Position numbers and translations under genes: made by a program | Notes under the pieces: generated by a model | Database searches by the model: none | What the model was told of the DNA's origin: nothing | The model's input: only the letters and a program-made list of their open reading frames with translations | Shown: piece by piece, positions 16,263 to 26,297 of the stretch | How positions within the stretch are numbered: position 1 is the first letter of the stretch | Layout: every line of letters starts with the position of its first letter | From: Saccharopolyspora shandongensis | GTDB lineage: Bacteria > Actinomycetota > Actinomycetes > Mycobacteriales > Pseudonocardiaceae | Direction of reading: 5' to 3' | Assembly: GCF_900106995.1 (NCBI RefSeq) | Contig: NZ_FNOK01000068.1 | Location: forward strand, 1-46,574 | DNA length: 46,574 nt

Positions 16263-17456
16263 GTGAAAGTTGTGTGCATCGGAGCCGGCCCCGCCGGGCT
16301 GTACTTCGCCATTTCGACGAAGCTGCGGGACGCCGGGCACGACGTGACGGTAGTCGAACGCGATCCGCGCGGTGCCACTTATGGTTGGGGCGTCGTGTTC
16401 GGAGATGACCTGCTGGACACCCTGTACCGCAACGACCGGGGAAGTGCGGAGCGGATTCGCGCGGCGTCCACGTTGTGGCAGGAGCAGGTCATTGAGATGT
16501 GCAGCCAGGACAAGGCGTATCTCGGGGGGTACGGCTACAGCATCAACCGCGCCACGATGCTGGAGATCCTCGCCGAGCGGGCGACAGACGTCGGGGCGCA
16601 CATCGAGTACGAGCGCGCCGTCGACGACCTGTCCGAGTTCTCCGACGCCGACCTGATCGTGGTGGCCGACGGCGCGAACAGCCGGATCCGGGGGCAGTAC
16701 GCCGACGAGTTCGGCACCGAGGTGGACCAGGGGCGCAACCCCTACATCTGGCTGGGCACGGACCGGCGGTTCGATATGTTCACCTACGACTTCGAGGAGA
16801 CCCCGGGGGGTTGGATCTGGTTCCACGCCTACCCGTGCAGCGCCGGGGTCAGCACCGTCGTCGTCGAATGCCAGGAGCCGGCCTGGCGGTACCTGGGCCT
16901 GGACCGGCTAGGCCACGAGGAGAGCACGCGGGTGCTGGAGCGGATCTTCGCCCGCCCGCTGCAGGGCTGTTCGCTGATCAGCCAGTCCCGCGGGAAACCC
17001 GCTTCGTGGCAGCACTTCACCCACGTCTACAACGAGACGTGGTTGCACGACAACATGATCCTGATCGGCGACGCCGCGCACACCACGCACTTCACCATCG
17101 GCTCCGGAACCAAGTTGGCGCTGCTGGATGCGGTAGCGCTCGCGCAGAATCTGTTCGACCACGGCGACTCGACAACGGCGTTGAAGGAGTTCGACGAGCA
17201 AGGCCACGCGCAGTTGCGCCTGGCGCAAGCCGCCGCGCGCACCAGCATGGCCTGGTTCGAGGACGTCGACCGCTACGCCAACAGCAGCGCCGTGGACTTC
17301 ACCTTCGCGATAGCCAGTCGGTACGGCGTGCATCCGCCGTGGCGGTACCAGAAGTACCGCATGGGCCAGAACCTGTTGGTGCGCAAGGCTCAACGGTTCG
17401 CCGGCAACGGCCGGCGGTGGTTCCGTGCGCGCAGGCGCGGCGAATCCTGGCGCTAG
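16263..17456 (+). CDS. FAD-dependent aromatic monooxygenase (salicylyl-CoA 5-hydroxylase-like)
   Basis: 397 residues from GTG 16263, with AGGAGG upstream; the sequence before it in frame is not protein-like. It has the flavin hydroxylase plan. KVVCIGAGPAGLYFAISTK binds the ADP part of FAD at the N-terminus, and LIVVADGANSRIR is the DG motif. LIGDAAHTTHFTIGSGTKLALLDAVAL (two adjoining blocks) is the GD motif near residue 267. GWGVVFGDDLLDTL and the GSGTKLALLDA block are characteristic of the branch that includes salicylyl-CoA 5-hydroxylase (SdgC) and the N-terminal domain of 2-aminobenzoyl-CoA monooxygenase/reductase. It is single-domain, about half the length of the latter. A broken IclR gene precedes it; no CoA ligase or thioesterase is nearby, so its pathway seems incomplete here. 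Confidence 0.85.
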   Translation: MKVVCIGAGPAGLYFAISTKLRDAGHDVTVVERDPRGATYGWGVVFGDDLLDTLYRNDRGSAERIRAASTLWQEQVIEMCSQDKAYLGGYGYSINRATMLEILAERATDVGAHIEYERAVDDLSEFSDADLIVVADGANSRIRGQYADEFGTEVDQGRNPYIWLGTDRRFDMFTYDFEETPGGWIWFHAYPCSAGVSTVVVECQEPAWRYLGLDRLGHEESTRVLERIFARPLQGCSLISQSRGKPASWQHFTHVYNETWLHDNMILIGDAAHTTHFTIGSGTKLALLDAVALAQNLFDHGDSTTALKEFDEQGHAQLRLAQAAARTSMAWFEDVDRYANSSAVDFTFAIASRYGVHPPWRYQKYRMGQNLLVRKAQRFAGNGRRWFRARRRGESWR

Positions 17457-17529
17457 TGCCGTGTCCTAGTTCTTGGCATGTGCCCGTCCGGCTGGGCCGG
17501 TGCCCCCGCCCGGCCGGACGCTCCGGGTG

Positions 17530-17700
17530 GTGCAGCCGGTTGAGGTGGGCATAGCCGTTGCTGTTGGCCAGCTCGTCGTGGGTGGCGGCTTCGGTGATCG
17601 TCCCGCGGTCCAGGTAGATGATCTGCTGCGCGTCGCGGACGGTGAGCGCGACCCGATCGTCCTTCGACGAGGACCAAAGCCGCAGGTTGACGCCCCGCCG
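17530..17700 (-). pseudogene. C-terminal scrap of an ABC exporter ATPase
   Basis: The minus frame reads ALTVRDAQQIIYLDRGTITE then AATHDELANSNGYAHLNRLH. This is the switch-to-D-loop end of an ABCB-type nucleotide-binding domain (consensus HRLxTVRDADxIxVLxxGxIxExGTHxELL). Walker A, the signature motif and Walker B are absent, so it is a remnant of at most 60 residues. A transmembrane-domain piece of a similar exporter lies at 22700-22962 on the same strand, on the far side of uvrA and glnA. Confidence 0.7.
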
Positions 17701-18117
17701 CCAACGGCATGCTGAACCGTGACGGAAGAGGGCTCGCATGCCGTCGGCCATCTGGACCGGACACATCGCCTTCGGCTTGATTTCGATCGCCGTCCGAGTC
17801 GTAGCCGCTACCGAAAGCCGGTCAGTGACGTTTCGCCAGATCCACCAGCGGGATGCGGCTTCTCTTGGGGTGGAGTCGTGTCCCTGATGTTGGGCATCGG
17901 TATCTGTGCAGTTCAGAGGCGCTGAGCGGCTCCAAAACGAGTGCAACAGCTGTTGTTGTTTCACGGGGTGTTCAAACGTGCGGGGGTGACACGGGGTCGG
18001 GCTCGCGGAGATGCGTGCTGAGTCGGTTTGTTGCGCCTTCGAGGTCGTGGAGTCGAGGCGTCGGGACCCGCCGGAGCTCGGGCTCGCCGCATTCCCGGCG
18101 AACGCGGCCAACTGCTG
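17701..18117. other. intergenic stretch right of glnA 3' end
   Basis: About 420 bases with no recognisable coding sequence on either strand. No hairpin with a long stem was found just beyond the glnA stop codon, so its terminator is not evident. Confidence 0.35.
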
Positions 18118-19542
<1,425 letters not shown>

Positions 19543-19570
19543 CGCTACCCCCGAAATTCTTGATCTGGCT

Positions 19571-22429
19571 TCAGGAAGCGAGCGCACGGCGCAGGAACTG
19601 CCCGGTGTAGCTGGTCTCGTCGTCGGCGACCGCTTCGGGAGTGCCCGTGGCGACCACCCGACCGCCGGCCGATCCGGCCTCGGGCCCCAGGTCGATGATC
19701 CAGTCGGCGGTCTTGACGACCTCGATGTTGTGCTCGATGACGATCACCGTGTTGCCGACTTCCACCAGCCGTTGCAGCACGTCGAGCAGCTTGTGGACGT
19801 CATCGAAGTGCAGTCCCGTGGTGGGCTCGTCCAGGATGTACGCGGTGCCCCCGTTCGAACGCCGGGTGAGCTCCGTGGCGAGCTTCACCCGCTGCGCCTC
19901 GCCACCGGACAACGTCGGCGCGGGCTGCCCCAGCCGCACGTACCCCAGCCCGACGTCGACCAGCGTGCGCAGGCGGCGAGCGATGCCCGGCAACGCCCCG
20001 AAGAACTCCAGCGCCTGTTCGATGGGCATGTCCAGGACTTCTGCGATCGTCTTCCCCTTGTAGCGCACGTCCAGGGTTTCGCGGTTGTAGCGGGCCCCGC
20101 CGCACTGCTCGCACGGCACGTACACGTCGGGGAGGAACTGCATTTCGATCCGGATGGTGCCGGCGCCGGCACATGCTTCGCAGCGTCCGCCCGGCACGTT
20201 GAAGGAGAACCGTCCCGGCCGGTAACCGCGGACCTTGGCCGTGGTGGTGGCGGCGAACAGGTTGCGGATGGGATCGAATGCCCCGGTGTAGGTAGCGGGG
20301 TTGGAACGCGGCGTGCGGCCGATCGGCGACTGGTCGACGTGGACGACCTTGTCGAGGCTGTCGATTCCGGTGATGGAGCCGTGTTTTCCCGGCACCGCGC
20401 GGGCGCCGTGCAGCTTCCGGGCCAGTCCGTTGTAGAGGATGTCGTTGACCAAAGTGGACTTCCCCGAGCCGGAAACCCCGGTCACGGCGATCATGCAGCC
20501 CAGCGGGAAGGACACGTCGATGCTGCGCAGGTTGTGCTCGCGCGCCGCGTGGACCGTCAGGACGCGCTTCAGGTCGACCGCACGTCGCACGGCCGGCACC
20601 GGGATCTTGCGGCGACCCGTCAGGTATTCGGCGGTCAGCGACTTCTGGTTGGCCAGCAAGGTGTCCAGCGGACCGCTGTGCACGATCGTCCCACCGTGCT
20701 CACCCGCGCCAGGACCGATGTCCACGACCCAGTCGGCGGCGCGGATGGTGTCCTCGTCGTGTTCGACGACGATCAGCGTGTTTCCCAGATCCCGCAGCCG
20801 GGTCAGCGTCGCGAGCAGGCGGTGGTTGTCCCGCGGGTGCAGACCGATCGAAGGTTCGTCCAGCACGTAGAGGACCCCGGCCAGCCCGGAGCCGATCTGC
20901 GTGGCCAAGCGGATCCGCTGGGCCTCTCCGCCGGCGAGCGTGCCCGCCGGGCGATCCAGCGACAGGTAGTCCAGCCCGACATCGAGCAGGAAACCCAGGC
21001 GCGCCTGGGTTTCCGAGAGCACCCGGCCTGCGATCGCGCGTTCGCGGCGGCCGAGCACCAGGCCGCGCAGGAACTCGGAGCAGCCCGCCACCGACAGCGC
21101 GGACACCTCGGCGATCGAGCGCTTCCCCAGCGTCTTGTGCTCCAGCGTGACGGCGAGGACTTCCGGCTTCAAGCGGGTGCCCGCGCACTCCGGGCAGGGC
21201 ACCTCCCGCAGGTAACCCTCGTACCGCTGGCGCACGTAGTCCGACTCGGTCTGCTCCAAGCGGCGCTCCAGGAACGGAATCACTCCTTCGAAGCGGGCGT
21301 AATAGGACCGCCGTCGGCCGTAGCGGTTGCGGTACTGCACGTGGATCTGGTCGTCGGAGCCGTAGAGCACCGCCTTCTGGACCCTCGCGGGCAGCCGCCG
21401 CCACGGGGTGTCCATCGAGAAGCCCCGGGCGTCGGCCAAGGAGCTCAGCAGGCGCTGGAAGTACTCGCTGGTCTGACCGCCCTGCCACGGCGCCACGGCA
21501 CCATCCGCCAGCGACAACTCGGGATTCGCGATCACCAGTTCCGGGTCGACCTCGCGGTGCACCCCGATCCCGGTGCACACCGGACATGCGCCGTACGGGG
21601 AGTTGAAGGAGAAGGACCGCGGCTCGAAGTCCTGCACGCCGATGGGGTGGCCGCGGGAACACGCGAGGTTCTGCGAGAACGACCACTGCCGGTCCCGCGA
21701 CCGCGGCGGTTGGTCGACGAGCTCCACGATCACGACCCCGTCCGCCAACCCCAGGGCTGCCTCCACCGACTCCGTCAAGCGCTGCCTCGCCCCCGGTTTG
21801 ACCACGAGCCGGTCGATGACCACTTCGATGGAGTGCTTCTCCTGCTTCTTCAGCTTCGGCACGTCGTCGAGGTGGTGCACCTCGCCGTCCACCGACACCC
21901 GCGCGTACCCCTGCGAATGCAAGCGGGCAAACAGTTCCGCGTACTCCCCCTTGCGCCCGCGCACCACCGGCGCCAGCACCTGGAACCGGGTGCGCTCGGG
22001 CAGGGCCAGCACCTGGTCGACGATCTGTTGCGGGGTCTGCCTGCTGATCCGCTCGCCGCAGACCGGGCAGTGCGGCTCGCCCACGCGGGCGTACAGCAGC
22101 CGCAGGTAGTCATAGACCTCGGTGACGGTGCCCACCGTCGACCGCGGGTTGTGGCTGGTGGCCTTCTGATCGATCGACACCGCGGGCGAGAGGCCCTCGA
22201 TGACTTCCACGTCCGGCTTGTCCATCTGGCCCAGGAACTGGCGCGCGTACGCCGACAGCGACTCCACGTATCGGCGCTGGCCTTCCGCGAAGATCGTGTC
22301 GAACGCCAGGGAGGACTTCCCGGAGCCGGACAGACCCGTGAACACGATCAAGCTGTCCCGAGGCAGGTCGACACCCACGCCGCGCAAGTTGTGCTCACGC
22401 GCGCCACGCACGACCAAGCGGTCAGCCAC
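19571..22429 (-). CDS. uvrA: excinuclease ABC subunit A
   Basis: 952 residues, complete. UvrA recognises DNA damage for nucleotide excision repair together with UvrB. Two ABC modules are seen: Walker A sites GLSGSGKSSL (near residue 32) and GVSGSGKSTL (near 640), signatures TLAGGEAQRIRLA and LSGGEAQRVKLA, and Walker B VLYVLDEPSIGLHPRD and YILDEPTTGLHFDD. Zinc-binding elements include CPVCGERI, the SFNSPYGACPVC block and CPECAGTR, plus the CEACAGAGTI and CEQCGGARY pairs. The first pair of the main finger reads ACSRGHPIG, a CxxxH form. The N-terminal damage-binding insertion is full length. Position beside glnA and between ABC exporter fragments suggests this is an extra copy in an accessory segment. 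That could be settled by looking for another uvrA in the genome. Confidence 0.95.
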   Translation of the reverse strand: MADRLVVRGAREHNLRGVGVDLPRDSLIVFTGLSGSGKSSLAFDTIFAEGQRRYVESLSAYARQFLGQMDKPDVEVIEGLSPAVSIDQKATSHNPRSTVGTVTEVYDYLRLLYARVGEPHCPVCGERISRQTPQQIVDQVLALPERTRFQVLAPVVRGRKGEYAELFARLHSQGYARVSVDGEVHHLDDVPKLKKQEKHSIEVVIDRLVVKPGARQRLTESVEAALGLADGVVIVELVDQPPRSRDRQWSFSQNLACSRGHPIGVQDFEPRSFSFNSPYGACPVCTGIGVHREVDPELVIANPELSLADGAVAPWQGGQTSEYFQRLLSSLADARGFSMDTPWRRLPARVQKAVLYGSDDQIHVQYRNRYGRRRSYYARFEGVIPFLERRLEQTESDYVRQRYEGYLREVPCPECAGTRLKPEVLAVTLEHKTLGKRSIAEVSALSVAGCSEFLRGLVLGRRERAIAGRVLSETQARLGFLLDVGLDYLSLDRPAGTLAGGEAQRIRLATQIGSGLAGVLYVLDEPSIGLHPRDNHRLLATLTRLRDLGNTLIVVEHDEDTIRAADWVVDIGPGAGEHGGTIVHSGPLDTLLANQKSLTAEYLTGRRKIPVPAVRRAVDLKRVLTVHAAREHNLRSIDVSFPLGCMIAVTGVSGSGKSTLVNDILYNGLARKLHGARAVPGKHGSITGIDSLDKVVHVDQSPIGRTPRSNPATYTGAFDPIRNLFAATTTAKVRGYRPGRFSFNVPGGRCEACAGAGTIRIEMQFLPDVYVPCEQCGGARYNRETLDVRYKGKTIAEVLDMPIEQALEFFGALPGIARRLRTLVDVGLGYVRLGQPAPTLSGGEAQRVKLATELTRRSNGGTAYILDEPTTGLHFDDVHKLLDVLQRLVEVGNTVIVIEHNIEVVKTADWIIDLGPEAGSAGGRVVATGTPEAVADDETSYTGQFLRRALAS

Positions 22430-22699
22430 GGCTCAAGATCCAGACCACGCCAGGACAACACAGCCAGTTTGGCACAGGGCCGCGCCGTGGCGCACCGCAG
22501 CGGCAGGCCTCGGCCCTCCGGCAAAGCCCCTGGCCCACCCAGGCCCGAGTGTCCAGCTGGCTGCACCAATCATCGTTGATCATCCGCGATGGGAAGGATT
22601 GGTGCATATCTGATCTACGAAGGCAGCTGGTGGCAGGTCGGCAAGGAATTGTCGGAAGCGGCGCCAATCGTGTGGCGACCTACCGACTCATTCACCTGC

Positions 22700-22962
22700 C
22701 ACCGCCCGGTGGCCTCCCGGTCGCGTTCGGCGCGCTCCGCATCGGCGGCGGACGTCGATCGCCCCGTCCAGATCTGGATCGCCGCCACGACCGGCGCGGC
22801 CAGCGGCGCGGCCAGCCCCAGCCGCCAGTCGAGGGCGAGCATCACGACGATGATCGGCAGGGGAGTCGCGCAGGCCGAGATGAACGGTGCGAGCAGGTGC
22901 GCGATCACGCTCATCGTCTGCAGGACGCCGTTGCCGGCCAGCGCGGACACCTCGCCGACGCG
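22700..22962 (-). pseudogene. transmembrane-domain scrap of an ABC exporter
   Basis: The minus frame reads VGEVSALAGNGVLQTMSV, IAHLLAPFISACATPLPIIV, then DWRLGLAAPLAAPVVAAIQ and RADAERAERDREATGR in near-consensus form. This is the middle of an IrtA/CydC-like ABC transmembrane domain around helices 2-4, with the AERxRREATGRxxEYL coupling region at the end. Everything after ATGR is unrelated. Upstream it is fused within a few bases to a DUF1028 gene fragment (junction near 22962). Together with the NBD scrap at 17530-17700, which has the same orientation, it could be the other end of one disrupted exporter gene. Confidence 0.7.
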
Positions 22963-23348
22963 GCGTCAACCGTTCGCATATCGACGAGCATGTTTCCCGC
23001 CACCGCGTAACCCGGTGCCGCTCTGCGACCGCTCCACGGATGCGTTTCCGGACCGGTGTGGGCAGCAGAACGACCATATTTGTCCACAATAGCCACTTGT
23101 CGGGAATCCGATCCAGGATCCGAAGCGAGAAGTCTGCGCAACGTCTCGTCGGCAGAATGCGTCCGAAGCAGCTCCAAGCCGTCGATCCCGAGCAACGGGT
23201 TGATCAACGCCTGGGTCGCTATAGCCCCGGAAGCGGCGCGGGCGAACACCGACAACGCCTCGATCGAAGGCATCCAGGTACTGACCGCGACACCTGCGCA
23301 CCCAGCGACTACGTCGTAGGCAGCGATCGAGGACGTACCCACGTGCAC
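22963..23348 (-). pseudogene. DUF1028 (Ntn-hydrolase-like) protein, N-terminal part
   Basis: From GTG 23348 the frame reads HVGTSSIAAYDVVAGCAGVA, ARAASGAIATQALINPLLG, LASDPGSDSRQVAIVDKYGR and AAPGYAVAGNMLVD. This follows the DUF1028 family order (FSIxAxDxxTGxxGVAV, VGAxATQAxxNPxYG, DxxRQVxVVDxxG, GNxL). The family has about 220-300 residues. Here about 128 remain, and the sequence changes abruptly into the ABC exporter fragment after NMLVDMRTVDA. The function of DUF1028 is uncertain; some are linked to peptide or opine catabolism. Confidence 0.75.
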
Positions 23349-23509
23349 GGCGCACCCCTGTTGAGTCGACGGTTCACATCTGGACACGGACGAGCGGATG
23401 ACCGTGACGGCGACGCGCTGTTCATGCGTCACACCTGCGACGCCGTCCCCCAGAACCACGGCCGCCCGTCATGTGTCGGTGGCGCGGTCCCGTGCTGTTT
23501 TTCGGGCGT

Positions 23510-23980
23510 CTACGGACGGTGATGCCCGTGGGGTACCGCCCGCAGGAGCGTTACTCGCACCGTCCCACCGTTGGGAACGCTGTACGTTCGTTGCTCGCCC
23601 TGTCTGGCCCCAGACAGGGCGGCCCCGAGGGGTGACTCGGGCGAGTAGACCGCAAGCCCGTCGAGGTCGGCTCCATCACGCGCGCCGAGCAGGAACGTTT
23701 CGGTCTCGCCGTCGTCGAAGCGGACGGTGAGGACCATGCCGGGCTCGGCGACCCCGTCGTCCGGTGGTGCTTGACCGACCACCGCGTTGTACAGCAACCC
23801 CTGGATCTCGCGGATGCGGGCGCGCCGGCGCCGCTCATCCACGAACTGGTCGGACTCGCTGTCGACCGTGCCATCGCCACGTTCAGAACCAGCGGAACGG
23901 TGGGCGAGCAGTTCTACGAGCTCGTCCCGCAGCCGGTCGTAAGCATCCTGGGTCAACCAGCGGCGTTGAGTAGTGGTCAT
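23510..23980 (-). CDS. GreA/GreB-family transcription elongation factor-like protein
   Basis: 156 residues from ATG 23980 with GAGGAACACC before it. The N-terminus is a predicted coiled coil (WLTQDAYDRLRDELVELLAH ... FVDERRRRARIREIQGLLYN) and the C-terminus is the FKBP-like Gre domain (GMVLTVRFDDGETETFLLG, VYSPESPLGAALSGARQGEQ, YSVPNGGTVRVTLL). Canonical Gre factors enter the RNA polymerase secondary channel and stimulate transcript cleavage with two acidic residues at the coiled-coil tip. Here the tip region DGTVDSESDQFVDE is acidic but differs from the GreA consensus NAEY. It is probably one of the accessory paralogues common in actinomycetes. A strong hairpin lies 40 bases upstream. Confidence 0.85.
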   Translation of the reverse strand: MTTTQRRWLTQDAYDRLRDELVELLAHRSAGSERGDGTVDSESDQFVDERRRRARIREIQGLLYNAVVGQAPPDDGVAEPGMVLTVRFDDGETETFLLGARDGADLDGLAVYSPESPLGAALSGARQGEQRTYSVPNGGTVRVTLLRAVPHGHHRP

Positions 23981-24019
23981 GGTGTTCCTCTGTGTCGATC
24001 GATTGGTTTGGTCGCGGAT

Positions 24020-24052
24020 CTCTAACCGCCGAAATGCGTTCGGCGGTTAGAG
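24020..24052. promoter_or_regulatory. perfect 14-bp inverted repeat upstream of the gre gene
   Basis: CTCTAACCGCCGAA (24020-24033), a 5-base spacer ATGCG, then the exact reverse complement (24039-24052). It is 39 bases upstream of the gre start codon. It could be a hairpin in the leader RNA, an operator, or a terminator of something lost on the right. No U-tract follows on either strand. Confidence 0.55.
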
Positions 24053-24252
24053 GGGTGGTGGTGACTTGCCCGAGCGAGGCCGGTGGTGATCAGGGATGTC
24101 CCGGGTGCGTGGCGGCGCGTGCATCGCAGCCCGTGTCCGCTTCGTTGATCAACCTTCCGCGACGCGGATGAAGCCGGAACATGTCTCGGTGCGGTAGCGC
24201 GTGCAGGCGCGCAGTGCCGGAGCCGGCGGCCCGCTCAGGGCTCGCTGATCTT

Positions 24253-24277
24253 GGTAATACGCAGACTGCGTATTACC
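24253..24277. repeat. perfect 11-bp inverted repeat
   Basis: GGTAATACGCA, a 3-base spacer GAC, then TGCGTATTACC. It is AT-rich compared with its surroundings and lies alone in a stretch without genes. Operator of a lost gene or a small terminator are both possible. Confidence 0.5.
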
Positions 24278-24957
24278 GCCGCGGTGCTGTATCGGCCGAG
24301 AGGGGCGGTCACCGCCGGTTGCGCGCCTGTTTGAACCAGTTGGTCGCATGGTCGGCCGGGCGTGCGCCGGTCACGAACGCGATCCGCGGACCACGACGGG
24401 TGTTTTCGATGTCGCCGACCATGACCAGCCCTCCCGTGATTCGACGCAACCGCTCCATGCCGAGGATGGCCGAGGCTTGGGCCGTGCCCATTGTCGTGAG
24501 CGAACAAATATCCAATCGATCTTGTCTGCTTTCTCCACTCGTCAGAGCCGGGGGATGTGCTCTTCGTACGCCTTGCGCACCCCGCAACGCTGGAGAGGGC
24601 CCAGGCATCAGCTCGAGCGCTGGGAACCCGGTCGAGCCGACACCTGCCGTCGCAGCCGGCCGCAACGCGATCATCGTCAGTGCGCCGATACGGATCCAGT
24701 TCAGCGGGTGTGCGATCTTCGGCTCTTCCGAGCACCGAGCCCAACGCGAGCGACCTCGCGATCACCCGGGGACTGCGAGATCAAGGACCCCGTAGTCACG
24801 TGCTTTGATATAGGAGGGATGGACAGAGGCACGGGTGCCATGCGCACGGTGCGTCACTTCTTGCGGAAATCGCATTCGCCCTGCCCGGATGGCACCACCG
24901 CCTGTGCCGCCTTCTCCGACGGTACGGGCACCTGCGTGTACTGGTCGACCGGTGAGG
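24278..24957. other. stretch without recognised gene
   Basis: About 680 bases. On the minus strand a frame ending at 24309 reads SLTTMGTAQASAILGMERLR then ITGGLVMVGDIENTRRGPRI and stops after NWFKQARNRR. It looks protein-like over about 65 residues but I do not recognise it and cannot find a credible start. On the plus strand a possible 56-codon frame starts after GGAGG at 24820 (MDRGTGAMRTVRHFL) and ends at 24989. Neither is supported enough to be called a gene. Confidence 0.3.
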
Positions 24958-25236
24958 CTCACGTGCGACTCGAGCCGCATCCGCTCTGAGATGTGCGGGT
25001 AGTGCAGCTCGAAGGCCGGGCGCTCGGAGCGGATGCGGGGTAGCTCGGTGAAGTTGTGCCGCGGCGGCGGGCAGGAAGTGGCCCATTCCAGCGAGTTCCC
25101 GAATCCCCACGGATCGTCCACTCCGACGGGATCGCCGTAGCGGTAGCTCTTTAGGACGTTGTAGAGGAACGGCAGCATCGAGGCGCCCAAGATGACGGCG
25201 TCGATCGTGGAGATCGTGTTCAGCGTGGTGAACCCG
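24958..25236 (-). pseudogene. ctaD: C-terminal fragment of cytochrome c oxidase subunit I
   Basis: The minus frame reads DGFTTLNTISTIDAVILGAS, MLPFLYNVLKSYRYGDPVGV, DDPWGFGNSLEWATSCPPPR, HNFTELPRIRSERPAFELHY, and PHISERMRLESHV. This is the very conserved last helix and periplasmic/cytoplasmic tail of actinobacterial CtaD. The heme- and copper-binding helices (over 450 residues) are absent. It ends abruptly at about 25236, where a plus-strand AraC fragment begins. A working ctaD must be elsewhere in the genome, so this is a partial duplicate. Confidence 0.85.
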
Positions 25237-25239
25237 TCG

Positions 25240-25437
25240 GATGTACTGGGGCACGTGGAGCGTTCACTGCTCACAGGCCTGCTGATCGCGCAACAACACA
25301 ACTACACCGACGAGCTTTCCCGTACGCAGCCTCCTACGCGTCCGCGAACGGTTCGGCGGGTCGTAGACCTGATCCAGGCTCATCCGGATCGGCAGTACAC
25401 CCTCGGCGAGCTGGCGCGCGTCGCCGGCACGCCGGGC
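25240..25437 (+). pseudogene. AraC-family regulator fragment
   Basis: The frame reads LGHVERSLLTGLLIAQQHNY, TDELSRTQPPTRPRTVRRVV, DLIQAHPDRQYTLGELARVA. This is the linker between the cupin-like AraC_binding_2 domain and the first helix-turn-helix of AraC regulators (consensus ...RPxxVRRVVDxIEAxPxxPxTxGELAxxAGVSxRTLQxxF). It breaks off at AGTPGP, before the recognition helix. The N-terminal ligand domain is also missing. It butts tail-to-tail against the ctaD fragment. Confidence 0.7.
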
Positions 25438-25604
25438 CCGTCACGACCTTCCGGCCGCCCGAATCCGTGCCGTTGCCGCGGCCGTTGAGCAGCTTCAGCG
25501 CTGCGGGCTGGGCGATCCTGGGCATCGGATCACCTCCTGCGCCCGCCGTTTGCCGTCTAGGTCCGGTGGATCTCTGAACAGCCGACGCCCGTAGGGTCAT
25601 TGCC

Positions 25605-26114
25605 ATGTTCGCCGTTTCTTTGGACGACGCTCTGGTCGAGGTCCTGCCCGGGGCGGTTACGAGCCTGTTCACTCCGCAGGACCTGGCCGAACTGGTCGTG
25701 CTGCAGCGGTGCTGCTGGGTCTCCGAGGCCATCATGAACAACACCCTGGACGTGCCCGCACTTCACGAGACCCACGACGAGGTCCTGGCCTGGGCGCAGT
25801 CCTGGACGACCCTCGTCGTACGCCAGGGTGGACGCCTGGTCGCCGCCGCGCGAGGGCGGATGGAAGGCGAGCAGGACTGGCAGATCGGCCGTCTCATGGT
25901 CGCCCCGGACCTGGCCGGCAACGGCATTGGGTCCGCGTTGCTGGCCCTGATTGAAGCCCAGGCCCCAACCTTGGTGCGCCGGTTCGTGTTGTTCACAGGC
26001 GGTGCAAGCCAGCGCAACATCCGCACCTACCAAAGGGCCGGATACCAGCTGACCCAGGCCCCGCACGTGCCCGGCCACATTGCAGGAGCCGTGTTCATGA
26101 CCAAACCACGTTGA
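25605..26114 (+). CDS. GNAT-family N-acetyltransferase
   Basis: 169 residues from ATG 25605. The acetyl-CoA pyrophosphate-binding motif A is IGRLMVAPDLAGNGIGSALL (residues about 91-110), with the N-G-I-G core, and motif B follows in RFVLFTGGASQRNIRTYQRAGY, the usual N-x-x-x-Y-x-x-x-G-Y end. Substrate unknown. No ribosome binding site of note was seen, and no gene follows in operon. Confidence 0.85.
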   Translation: MFAVSLDDALVEVLPGAVTSLFTPQDLAELVVLQRCCWVSEAIMNNTLDVPALHETHDEVLAWAQSWTTLVVRQGGRLVAAARGRMEGEQDWQIGRLMVAPDLAGNGIGSALLALIEAQAPTLVRRFVLFTGGASQRNIRTYQRAGYQLTQAPHVPGHIAGAVFMTKPR

Positions 26115-26297
26115 GATCACCGCAGCCAGGGCGCGGCGTGGGGGTGACGATCAGCTGCGTGGTGCAGCGTCCATGTTCCAGTTGCGTGGCAATTGGGCAT
26201 CGTCGCCCGCGTCGCCGGGCTCGCAGGCTGATCGGAAACGGCCACTCCACGCCGGTCACCCATCATTTGAGTGTCCACGTGTCACTGTCCACAGTGG

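Noticed and set aside
21540..21720. CxxxH instead of CxxC in the first pair of the main UvrA zinc finger.
   Set aside because: As far as I recall, the CPNEH-like form is normal in actinobacterial UvrA, so it is not a defect.
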